From positions 70,677 to 134,676 of the forward strand of contig JAZSHI010000007.1 in NCBI GenBank assembly GCA_045533195.1: a stretch of DNA of 64,000 nucleotides, in the 5' to 3' direction. Shown here in pieces: positions 24,650 through 32,473 of this stretch. A model generated the notes under the pieces. It was given only the letters and a program-made list of their open reading frames with translations. It had not been told where the DNA came from and made no database searches. Position 1 is the stretch's first letter. The number at the start of each line of letters is the position of its first letter. Position numbers and translations under genes: made by a program. The DNA comes from SIG607 sp045533195 (lineage in GTDB: Bacteria > Bacillota > Clostridia > Oscillospirales > Acutalibacteraceae).

Positions 24650-25699
24650 TTATCTTTTAAGGCTACTGACCAGCGGTAAAATTTTTCGTTGAACACAATT
24701 AGACATTGAGCCTATTATAACCATACAGCCGCTCTTTTTCTTTTTCATAAGATAAGTAATTAAAGCATATATTTTGTTCTTTGCTTCGAATGTCTGCAGT
24801 ACTCTTTGTGTTACACTATCCTCAAGCATCTGCTTTGCCAAACGCTTTTGTTGAGCAAAACCTAAATTTGCATTCTTTGAACAATTCCTTGCTACAGCGG
24901 AAATATAGTGTTTAATATATCCCTTTAATATTTGCTGGAGATATTTACCGTCGTACAAATTGTGGGAATGCAGAAAACCTTCCTCCAGCGAAAATTTACG
25001 CTTGGCAAGCTCAAAAAAAAGCGGATTATAACTACTTGCCAAGGTAACGTGCGCCGGCTTACGATAGTAATAAAACTCCTCGCTTATTGAACGCACACGT
25101 TCAGCATATTCAAACACATTAATATTGTAAAGAAAATCTTCAATGAGTTTAGTCTCTTCAAATCTTACGCTTAATTTTTGAATAAATTCTCTTCTATATG
25201 CTTTGTTACAAGCATACTGAAACACTCTAGCGTCCGATAAACAGTAAAACATTTCAGCCATTTCATTACTTGCAGTTGCACAAAAGTTTTCAGGAATAAG
25301 ACTTTCGGTGCGTACAGTAACGCCTTTTTTATTCTCATAGCAAAGTTTTATTCCGTAAACCAAAATATCCGGTTCATCCTCTAAATGAGCAGAACATTTT
25401 TCAAGTGTTTTGGAATCAATAGTGTCATCAGAATCCACAAACATTATATAATCTCCCAATGCCGCCTCAATTCCTGTGTTACGTGCAAAACCAAGTCCCT
25501 CGTTTTTTGGTTTATGAATAACACGAATTCGGCTATCGCTTTCAGCGTAGCCGTCACACATCTTAGGACAGTTATCGGGAGATTTATCATCAACCAAAAT
25601 AATTTCAAAATCGGTATAGGTTTGATTTAGGAGAGACTTAACACACTCGTCAAGATATTTTTCAACTTTATATACCGGAACAACAATAGAGAAACACAT
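24650..25699 (-). CDS. GT2 family glycosyltransferase
   Basis: The 349-residue protein starts with VVPVYKVEKYLDECVKSLLN, then LVDDKSPDNCP and MFVDSDDTID (DxD), a GT-A family 2 transferase that adds one sugar to the lipid-linked repeat unit. The C-terminus has a basic helical end without a clear membrane segment. It lies four bases from the preceding GT2 gene. Donor unknown. Confidence 0.9.
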   Translation of the reverse strand: MCFSIVVPVYKVEKYLDECVKSLLNQTYTDFEIILVDDKSPDNCPKMCDGYAESDSRIRVIHKPKNEGLGFARNTGIEAALGDYIMFVDSDDTIDSKTLEKCSAHLEDEPDILVYGIKLCYENKKGVTVRTESLIPENFCATASNEMAEMFYCLSDARVFQYACNKAYRREFIQKLSVRFEETKLIEDFLYNINVFEYAERVRSISEEFYYYRKPAHVTLASSYNPLFFELAKRKFSLEEGFLHSHNLYDGKYLQQILKGYIKHYISAVARNCSKNANLGFAQQKRLAKQMLEDSVTQRVLQTFEAKNKIYALITYLMKKKKSGCMVIIGSMSNCVQRKILPLVSSLKR

Positions 25700-25702
25700 A
25701 GC

Positions 25703-26464
25703 TTAATTCCCTTTATACTTTTTAAGACCCATAACGCCCCAACGAACTAGGTTAGTTATGCTTTTAAATACACCGAGTTTTAAGTAATCTCTATAAAAGC
25801 GATACTGCTTTTTGATAAGTTTTTTCTTATTACCCGTTGTTGAATTAGCAAGTACACGATAGCGAGCAATTACTTTTGGGTTACCGTATGCTTTATCCTC
25901 CAATTTAACAATATCAAGCCAATATGCATAGTCGTCACGCATACTCTTAAGTTCTTCTCGGAGATAAATTTTTCCGTGTCTCTCAATGTTATAAATACCG
26001 GTTAGGCAACCGATATAGTTAGTCACCATCATATCCTTGGTAGTAATTTCACTGCGGCAGATAACCGGATTTAAAATCTCGTTTCCGTTTTCATCAATAC
26101 ATTTATAAGAGGAGTAAACACAAACAGCGTCCTTTTCAGTCATAAAAGCTATTTGTTCGGAAAGGAAATCCGTTTCCCAGATATCATCAGCATCCAAAAG
26201 AGCAATATACTGACCTTCAGCACTGCGTATGCCGTTGTTTCGAGCAGCTGCTGAACCCGCATTTGCCTGCTGCAAAAATTTGATACGGCCATCATTCTCC
26301 ATATAATTACGAACTATTTCAGCCGAATTATCCTTCGAACCGTCATCAATAATTATCATTTCCCAATTGTCATAACTCTGAGCTATGACTGAATCTATAG
26401 TTTCCGAAATATATTTTGCTCCGTTATAACAAGGTGTGATAATAGATACAAGTCCTTTAATCAT
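25703..26464 (-). CDS. GT2 family glycosyltransferase
   Basis: The 253-residue protein begins VSIITPCYNGAKYISETIDS, with IIDDGSKDNS and LLDADDIWE; it closely fits small GT2 transferases such as those adding the second sugar in exopolysaccharide repeat units. AAGGAG precedes the ATG. It follows the priming transferase in the operon. Confidence 0.9.
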   Translation of the reverse strand: MIKGLVSIITPCYNGAKYISETIDSVIAQSYDNWEMIIIDDGSKDNSAEIVRNYMENDGRIKFLQQANAGSAAARNNGIRSAEGQYIALLDADDIWETDFLSEQIAFMTEKDAVCVYSSYKCIDENGNEILNPVICRSEITTKDMMVTNYIGCLTGIYNIERHGKIYLREELKSMRDDYAYWLDIVKLEDKAYGNPKVIARYRVLANSTTGNKKKLIKKQYRFYRDYLKLGVFKSITNLVRWGVMGLKKYKGN

Positions 26465-26491
26465 TAAATTTCTCCTTAAATACCATGAAGT

Positions 26492-27904
26492 TCAGCGTTT
26501 TTTTAGGCTGATTTCTTCAAGCAACTCTTCTTTTAAATGCTCATTGTCCTGAGCTACGTCTATACCTTCAGTACTGTCTTTACTAAACATAATTCTGATG
26601 GTCAAAAAGATAAGCTTGATATCCAAAAGTAATGAATAATTTTCAATATACATCATATCAAGTCTCAGTTTGTCATAAGGGCTGGTGTTATATTTTCCGT
26701 AAACCTGAGCATATCCGGTAAGGCCGCCCTTAACTTTCATACGATAACGAAATTCAGGCATATCCTTACAAAATTCGTCAACAAAGACTCTTCTCTCAGG
26801 ACGGGGGCCCACAATTGACATATCTCCCTTAAGGATATTCAATACCTGAGGAAGTTCGTCAAGACGGGTTGCACGTATAAATCTTCCAACCTTAGTGATT
26901 CTTGGGTCACGTTCACTTGCAAGTACGACGCCGGAATATTTTTCAGCATCAGTTATCATACTGCGGAACTTTAGTATTTCAAATTCACGTTCATTCAAGG
27001 TGAGGCGTTTCTGCTTATATAAAACAGGGCCTCCGTCTTCAATCTTTATAGCAAGTGCCACAAGAATCATAATCGGAGAGGTAACAGCAGCTACAATAAA
27101 ACTGATAACAATATCCATTAAACGCTTGAAAAAACGTTGAGGAAGAGACATTACACTGCCCTTCATTAAAAGCAACGGTGTATCAAACAGTCTAATCTCC
27201 TTGCCGCCTCGTACAATAATATCCGAAATTTTCGGAACGGTATAGACACTAAGTTGATTTTTATAGCAAAACTTAAGAATGTCATTACGTCTTTGAGGTT
27301 CAAGATCGTTTATGACAACAGCATCATACTTAACTATTTCAGCAAATATTTCATCTAAATCACCCTCTGCAGAAATAAGCTTCGTAATGTTATACTTATC
27401 ACGTCTTGCATCCATCTTTATTTTAATTCCGACAGCATTTCTGGTGCCATATACTAAAACCATATTGTGAGGTGCATACAAAAAATGATATATACGTGAG
27501 TATATAAAAATAACAACAATAACTGCCACAAGCTGAATGCCCGTAAGCACGAGCATAGGCAAGGGAGTAATCATTGTATTTGCAATTAAACAAAGTTGAA
27601 AATAGGTTATGAAATTAACAATTAAAAGTGCAATTCCCTGTCCCATTCCAATGTCCAAGGAACGCAAATGTCCAAATTTAAAGCAATCCATATTACTGAA
27701 CATAACAACAATCAGTAATCCGTACACACCGGCAAGTACATATTTACCATTATAAAAGTAATCCGGAAAATGACCGCCAACATATCCGTAGTAATTACGC
27801 CACATAACATAATATAAAACAGATAAAAAGGCAACCTCTAAAAGACACTCAATACCGCGAATAATACTCTTAGAAGCTCCGCGTCTGCTTTTTTTATTTA
27901 TCAA
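26492..27904 (-). CDS. Polyprenyl-phosphate sugar phosphotransferase (priming enzyme)
   Basis: The protein has four to five N-terminal membrane segments, a Rossmann-like middle and a C-terminal bacterial sugar-transferase domain (KIEDGGPVLYKQKRLTLN, EILKFRSM, LDELPQVLNILKGDMSIVGP, RPERRVF). It transfers a sugar phosphate to undecaprenyl phosphate and starts repeat-unit assembly. I place the start at TTG 27904 behind AAGGCGGTG; an upstream ATG at 28000 lies only about 5 bases after the predicted transcription start and has no Shine-Dalgarno. Length is 470 residues with the TTG start, 502 with the ATG. Confidence 0.9.
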   Translation of the reverse strand: MINKKSRRGASKSIIRGIECLLEVAFLSVLYYVMWRNYYGYVGGHFPDYFYNGKYVLAGVYGLLIVVMFSNMDCFKFGHLRSLDIGMGQGIALLIVNFITYFQLCLIANTMITPLPMLVLTGIQLVAVIVVIFIYSRIYHFLYAPHNMVLVYGTRNAVGIKIKMDARRDKYNITKLISAEGDLDEIFAEIVKYDAVVINDLEPQRRNDILKFCYKNQLSVYTVPKISDIIVRGGKEIRLFDTPLLLMKGSVMSLPQRFFKRLMDIVISFIVAAVTSPIMILVALAIKIEDGGPVLYKQKRLTLNEREFEILKFRSMITDAEKYSGVVLASERDPRITKVGRFIRATRLDELPQVLNILKGDMSIVGPRPERRVFVDEFCKDMPEFRYRMKVKGGLTGYAQVYGKYNTSPYDKLRLDMMYIENYSLLLDIKLIFLTIRIMFSKDSTEGIDVAQDNEHLKEELLEEISLKKR

Positions 27905-28011
27905 GTTATTACACCGCCTTAGAAATATAAACAAGTTTGTATATATGAATTCAAACAACTTGGCAAAGTAAAAATCTATACACAACACAAACATCAACAT
28001 TTTTCTTTAAG

Positions 28012-28040
28012 ATTATACCATACTTTATTTTGGAAATCAA
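28012..28040 (-). promoter_or_regulatory. Polysaccharide operon promoter
   Basis: On the minus strand TTGATT (28040-28035), 17 bases, TATAAT (28017-28012), giving a leader of about 100 bases to the TTG start at 27904. Confidence 0.75.
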
Positions 28041-28268
28041 CAACTTTCCCCAAATATCGATACAAAAAACGCATATTGCAGCTATCTTATTATAGGCACG
28101 TAACACAATACTCAACGCGGTGTAAAATCCCCAAACATATTTAGAACATAATATTCATGAAATCGAAAATTTTGTGCCGATTTTAGATACACCGTATATC
28201 CATTTTAACGTTATATCACATTTTATTTTTAAAGTAAACGTATAATATGTTTGTTATGAAATGATTTT
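28041..28268. other. AT-rich gap, no gene recognised
   Basis: I see no supported gene. Short stretches of 5-10 bp inverted repeat (for example around 28118-28200) are not enough to call an element. Confidence 0.4.
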
Positions 28269-28470
28269 ATGGCTAATAAGAGTGTTTCAATCAGAATCGA
28301 GGAGGAAATGCTGAATAAAATTTCATACATTGCCGATTACGAAAGCAGAAGCGTAAATAGTCAGGTGCTTATTAATAAGGGAAAACATCAAAGCCTTTTA
28401 AAAAGCCAACGGCACTATTGAAGGCAAGATAACCCCCGCTTCAAATGTTAAACCAACACGAAAACAATAA
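28269..28470 (+). pseudogene. Arc-like ribbon-helix-helix protein remnant
   Basis: An ATG at 28269 opens a frame beginning MANKSVSIRIEEEMLNKISY, then IADYESRSVNSQVL, an Arc/MetJ-type DNA-binding fold. It goes out of frame after about residue 35. The other frame shows ENIKAF, a TAA stop, then KANGTIEGKITPASNV and ends at 28470. One frameshift and one nonsense change have broken the gene. Intact relatives are about 70 residues. Confidence 0.65.
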
Positions 28471-28500
28471 AAGCTCTCAGACCGAGAGCTTTTATTATTT
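28469..28500. terminator. Terminator
   Basis: A 10-bp perfect stem (28469-28478 and 28484-28493) with A/T flanks lies between the RHH remnant and the convergent bioY gene. Confidence 0.8.
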
Positions 28501-28528
28501 TCTTTTTTCCAGTGTAAGTTCATAATTT

Positions 28529-29062
28529 TTAAAGCCTATTTTTCACAGGCAGTCCTATACCGACCGCCGCTAAAGCCTTTACTATATCTATAGGCACAAA
28601 GGGAGCCACACAAACAGTTAATGCCGTATAAAAATTAGTGTCTGTCACTAAAATATATTGTAACGTCCCGAAAATATAGCAAACGGCAATACCTAAAAAG
28701 CAACTTAATAAAGAAATAATAAACCTAAACACCGTGTTTTTAATTTCAATTTTAGTTAAAAGTGAAACTATTAAAGCCAGTAAAGGATATGACCATATAT
28801 ATCCGCCCGTAACACCGAAAAGCACACCAAAGCCGCCGCTTCCGCCGGAAAAAACAGGAAGTCCCACAGCGCCCATAATAACATATACAAAAGTAGCACT
28901 CAAAGCTTCAAAAGGAGAAAGAATCAAAGCGCAAAGCATAACGGCAAGAAGAGTAGCAGACACGGGTACTGTTCCTATAGGAATAACTATGAAGGAGCTT
29001 ACGCAGATTATTGCCGCAAAAATTCCGCAACGCACAATTTTATACAGTGACTTATTTTGCAT
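28529..29062 (-). CDS. bioY: Biotin transporter BioY (ECF S-component)
   Basis: The 177-residue protein has six membrane segments and the BioY features: VIPIGTVPVSATLLAVMLCA, LILSPFEALSATFVYVIMGA, GLPVFSGGSGGFGVLFG, TGGYIWSYPLLALIV. It imports biotin alone or with an ECF energising module encoded elsewhere. GGAG precedes the ATG. No BirA-like palindrome is seen in its promoter. Confidence 0.95.
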   Translation of the reverse strand: MQNKSLYKIVRCGIFAAIICVSSFIVIPIGTVPVSATLLAVMLCALILSPFEALSATFVYVIMGAVGLPVFSGGSGGFGVLFGVTGGYIWSYPLLALIVSLLTKIEIKNTVFRFIISLLSCFLGIAVCYIFGTLQYILVTDTNFYTALTVCVAPFVPIDIVKALAAVGIGLPVKNRL

Positions 29063-29095
29063 TCAATATTTTCTCCTTTCTCACTAATATTTTTC

Positions 29096-29124
29096 ATAAT
29101 AATTCAAAAAATATTAATTGTCAA
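29096..29124 (-). promoter_or_regulatory. bioY promoter
   Basis: On the minus strand TTGACA (29124-29119), 17 bases, TATTAT (29101-29096), about 35 bases before the bioY ATG. Confidence 0.75.
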
Positions 29125-29141
29125 CACAGGGACACTTGTGC

Positions 29142-29354
29142 TATAATGGTTTTAGTTAGTCGAAACAGAAACTTTAGTTACTGTTTCGACCGCAAATATG
29201 TAATTTGCGGTCAAATTATCCGTGATAATTTGACTAAACCCATTGCAATGAGTATGGTGCACAATTAAATTCTTTGAAAATTTAATTGCGCAAAGCCGAT
29301 AAAATCGGCTTGTCGAAGCGCTTTTGGGCGTTTCGACAAACTATAATCATTATA
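29142..29354. repeat. Palindromic MITE-like element of 213 bp with six hairpins
   Basis: Terminal inverted repeats of 25 bp match at 22 positions (29142-29166 and 29330-29354; core GTCGAAAC). Inside are six consecutive stem-loops: 29159-29168/29181-29190, 29188-29197/29203-29212, 29211-29220/29224-29233, 29262-29271/29279-29288, 29294-29300/29304-29310, 29312-29321/29328-29337. No coding capacity is seen. The structure fits a non-autonomous miniature element, and it lies in the upstream region of the flavoredoxin-rubredoxin gene. Confidence 0.7.
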
Positions 29355-29392
29355 ATTATTTATATAAACTATCTTGCTGAAAGGTGACGCAA

Positions 29393-30022
29393 ATGATTAA
29401 CGAAAAAGCACTCAACAACATTTCATACGGTCTTTACGTTCTGACCGCAAAAGAAGGAGAAAAAGACAATGGCTGTATTATAAACACAGTATCTCAGGTT
29501 ACCGCTTCTCCCCTTTCTTTAAGCATTACTGTAAATAAAAACAATTTAACCCACGATATGATACTAAGTACCGGCGTATTTAACGTTTCGGTTATTGCCG
29601 AAGGCGCTTCCTTTGACCTGTTTACACAGTATGGATTTAAAAGCGGAAGAAATGAAGATAAGGTGCCTAAAGACGCTAAAAGAAGTGAAAACGGAATTGT
29701 TTACGTGGACAATAACGTTAATACCGTAATCTGCGCAAAGGTAAAAAACACCGTTGACCTTGGCACCCATACTCTTTTTATTGCCGATGTCACCGAAACT
29801 ATCGACCTTTCCTCTTCTCCTTCTGTGACCTATGCTTATTACCACAAAAATATAAAACCTGCCCCCGTAAAACAGTCGGGAGGCGGCAAAAAATGGGTTT
29901 GTATCATATGCGGTTTTGTTTATGACGATTCCAAGGAAAAAATCCCCTTTGAAGAGCTGCCTGAAGATTGGGTTTGCCCCCTTTGTATGCACCCAAAGAG
30001 CGATTTTGAACTTATGGATTAA
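29393..30022 (+). CDS. Flavin reductase-like domain fused to rubredoxin (high-molecular-weight rubredoxin type)
   Basis: Start 29393 follows AAAGGTG. The first ~150 residues are an FMN-binding flavin reductase-like domain (ALNNISYGLYVLTAK, CIINTVSQVTASPLSL, TGVFNVSVIAEGAS). Residues ~165-209 are a rubredoxin: WVCIICGFVYDDSKE and DWVCPLCMHPKSDFEL with two CxxC pairs binding iron. The domain order matches Hrb of Moorella, which passes NAD(P)H electrons to the flavodiiron protein FprA for oxygen or nitric oxide removal. No flavodiiron gene is in the window. Confidence 0.92.
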   Translation: MINEKALNNISYGLYVLTAKEGEKDNGCIINTVSQVTASPLSLSITVNKNNLTHDMILSTGVFNVSVIAEGASFDLFTQYGFKSGRNEDKVPKDAKRSENGIVYVDNNVNTVICAKVKNTVDLGTHTLFIADVTETIDLSSSPSVTYAYYHKNIKPAPVKQSGGGKKWVCIICGFVYDDSKEKIPFEELPEDWVCPLCMHPKSDFELMD

Positions 30023-30027
30023 TATGG

Positions 30028-30056
30028 TTGCAAAATCTATCTCGGTGTGATAAAAT
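30028..30056 (+). promoter_or_regulatory. glyA promoter
   Basis: TTGCAA (30028-30033), 17 bases, TAAAAT (30051-30056), 33 bases before the glyA ATG. Confidence 0.65.
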
Positions 30057-30088
30057 CATAAATAATATAAAAATCAAGGAGATATATT

Positions 30089-31330
30089 ATGTTTTACGAC
30101 AGATTAAGTGAATTTGACAGCGAAGTTTATGCTTCGGTTAAAAGAGAAAACGAGCGTCAGTCTCACAATATAGAGCTTATTGCAAGTGAAAATATTGTTA
30201 GCGAAGCCGTTCTTCTTGCCGCAGGAACTCCCCTTACCAACAAGTATGCAGAGGGATACCCCGGCAAACGTTATTACGGCGGTTGCTGCTTCGTTGACGA
30301 GGTAGAAGAAATTGCAAGACAGCGCGCAAAGAAGCTTTTTGGCGCCCAGCACGCAAATGTTCAGCCCCATTCGGGAGCAAGTGCTAACCTTGCCGTATTC
30401 TTTGCTCTTTTAGAGACGGGTGACACCGTTCTTTCTATGAATCTTTCTGAAGGCGGACATCTTTCCCACGGTTCTCCCGTTAACATTTCCGGTAAATATT
30501 TTAACATCATTCCCTACGGTGTTGACGAAACCACACAGACTATCGACTACGATTTAGTGGAAAAACTTGCTATTGAAAATAAGCCTAAGCTTATATTGGC
30601 AGGCGCTTCTGCTTATGCAAGAGCCATTGACTTTAAGCGTTTTCGCGAGATTGCCGACAAGGTTGGCGCATATCTTCTCGTTGATATGGCTCACATTGCA
30701 GGTCTTGTTGCCGCAGGACTTCACGAAAATCCTGTTCCCTATGCCGATGTTGTTACCACCACTACCCATAAAACCCTTCGCGGTCCCCGTGGCGGCCTTA
30801 TTCTCTGCAAGGAACAGTATGCTAAGCAGATAGACAAGGCTATATTCCCCGGTATTCAAGGCGGTCCTTTAATGCACATTATTGCCGCTAAGGCTGTTGC
30901 TCTCGGTGAAGCACTTACCGATGAATTTAAAGAATATCAGAAGCAGATTATTAAAAATGCCGAATGTCTTGCAAAGGCTCTTAAAGAAGAAGGCTTTAAT
31001 ATTGTTTCAGGCGGTACCGATAACCACCTTATGCTTTTAGACCTTAGAAATATGAACCTTACCGGCAAGGAATTTGAACATATGCTTGATGAAGTTCACA
31101 TTACCGCCAATAAAAATACCATTCCTGCCGATCCTCAGAGTCCTTTTGTAACCAGCGGACTTAGAATCGGAACCCCTGCCGTTACAAGCCGAGGCTTTAA
31201 AGAGGCAGAAATGAAGAAGATTGCCCATTGGTTAAAGCTTGTTGCTACCGATTTTGAAAACAGCAAGGAAGCTATTACCAAAGAGGTTATCGAGCTTTGT
31301 AATCAGTATCCCATCTACAGTGAAAAATAA
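30089..31330 (+). CDS. glyA: Serine hydroxymethyltransferase
   Basis: The 413-residue PLP enzyme interconverts serine and glycine with tetrahydrofolate, feeding one-carbon metabolism. Signatures are IELIASENIVSEAVL, NKYAEGYPGKRYYGGC, VDMAHIAGLVAAG and the PLP-lysine loop TTTTHKTLRGPRGG. Length matches bacterial GlyA. AAGGAG precedes the ATG. The next gene starts 20 bases downstream, in the same direction. Confidence 0.97.
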   Translation: MFYDRLSEFDSEVYASVKRENERQSHNIELIASENIVSEAVLLAAGTPLTNKYAEGYPGKRYYGGCCFVDEVEEIARQRAKKLFGAQHANVQPHSGASANLAVFFALLETGDTVLSMNLSEGGHLSHGSPVNISGKYFNIIPYGVDETTQTIDYDLVEKLAIENKPKLILAGASAYARAIDFKRFREIADKVGAYLLVDMAHIAGLVAAGLHENPVPYADVVTTTTHKTLRGPRGGLILCKEQYAKQIDKAIFPGIQGGPLMHIIAAKAVALGEALTDEFKEYQKQIIKNAECLAKALKEEGFNIVSGGTDNHLMLLDLRNMNLTGKEFEHMLDEVHITANKNTIPADPQSPFVTSGLRIGTPAVTSRGFKEAEMKKIAHWLKLVATDFENSKEAITKEVIELCNQYPIYSEK

Positions 31331-31350
31331 TTTTAAGCGAGGATATAATT

Positions 31351-32394
31351 ATGTCTAAAACATTAAAATTTTCTCTTTTTGCAGACTTTCATTACAAAAA
31401 AAGAATGTATGCTGTAACTAAAAATGACCTTTTAAAAATTTTAGAGAGAGCAGAAAAAGAACAGGTTGAAGCAATCCTCCACGCAGGTGATTTTAGTAAT
31501 GATTATAACGGTTCCAAAGAAGTAATAGAACCACTTTTAAACAACAAAATGGGCGTTCCCGTTTGCGGTGTTTACGGCAATCACGAGCTCGAGTGTAGAA
31601 ACACAATGAGTGATGTAACCAAGTTTTTGACCAACGATAAAAACGCCGTTTGGGGTACCAAAGACGGTAAAATCGGCGACGGAAGTATTGCTTATTACTA
31701 TACCGACATCAAAAATTTCCGTATAATCTGTACCGATACCAACTATTCCTTTAATAAGGAAGGCTTTTGGGAGCATAACCGTACGGGCAGCTGGGGGCCT
31801 CCAAATGAAAATATTTTAGGTAACAGCCTTAGCACCGCACAGCTTTGTTGGCTTGAAGAAGTGCTCATTAAATCCGCTAAAGAAGGCAAAAAATGTATTG
31901 TTATAAGCCATGACAGTTATTCAGGCAAATTCAGAAGTACTTCACCTGATGCTGCACGTGTAAGAAATCTTTTTGCTTGTGCCAACTCCATTAAAAAGGG
32001 CACAGTTATTATGGCGATAAACGGTCATATACATACAAATAATGCCGAAATTATAGATAATGTATTTTATCTTGATATGAACACCACAAGAAACAGTTGG
32101 TGGCAGTTAAAGGGTAGTGAACACTACACCGAAGAACACACCTACACCTATACCGAATATGAAAACGGTGAAGCGAAAGAAACCTATGAACGTTCTTTAG
32201 GTCTTGATACAATGAGCAAAAACACTTGGTGCACAAAGGATGCGCTAAACGCTATAGTTACCATTACCGAAGAGGGCGAAATCACTATTGAAGGTATGGA
32301 AAGCGAATACGTTTACGGCGTACTTCCTCCCGAAACCAAATGGAATGACTGCGAACCAAGAGTTATTTCAGGAAATTGGAAGCTGGATATATAA
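31351..32394 (+). CDS. Calcineurin-like metallophosphoesterase
   Basis: The 347-residue protein has the two-metal phosphoesterase motifs in order: FADFHYK near residue 10, HAGDFSN (GD), YGNHELE (GNHE), VISHDSY and NGHIHTN (GHxH). No signal peptide is seen. Substrate unknown; the adjacent GH127-type glycosidase suggests a role in glycan use. It ends with a beta-rich C-terminal part. Confidence 0.9.
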   Translation: MSKTLKFSLFADFHYKKRMYAVTKNDLLKILERAEKEQVEAILHAGDFSNDYNGSKEVIEPLLNNKMGVPVCGVYGNHELECRNTMSDVTKFLTNDKNAVWGTKDGKIGDGSIAYYYTDIKNFRIICTDTNYSFNKEGFWEHNRTGSWGPPNENILGNSLSTAQLCWLEEVLIKSAKEGKKCIVISHDSYSGKFRSTSPDAARVRNLFACANSIKKGTVIMAINGHIHTNNAEIIDNVFYLDMNTTRNSWWQLKGSEHYTEEHTYTYTEYENGEAKETYERSLGLDTMSKNTWCTKDALNAIVTITEEGEITIEGMESEYVYGVLPPETKWNDCEPRVISGNWKLDI

Positions 32395-32416
32395 ACCTAA
32401 AAAGCGCTTTTTTATA

Positions 32417-32444
32417 TTGCTTTTTTCAGTCAATGTTGTATAAT
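32417..32444 (+). promoter_or_regulatory. Promoter of GH127-type gene
   Basis: TTGCTT (32417-32422), 16 bases, TATAAT (32439-32444), 30 bases before the ATG. Confidence 0.6.
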
Positions 32445-32473
32445 AATCTAAACATATAGTATGGAGGTTTATT

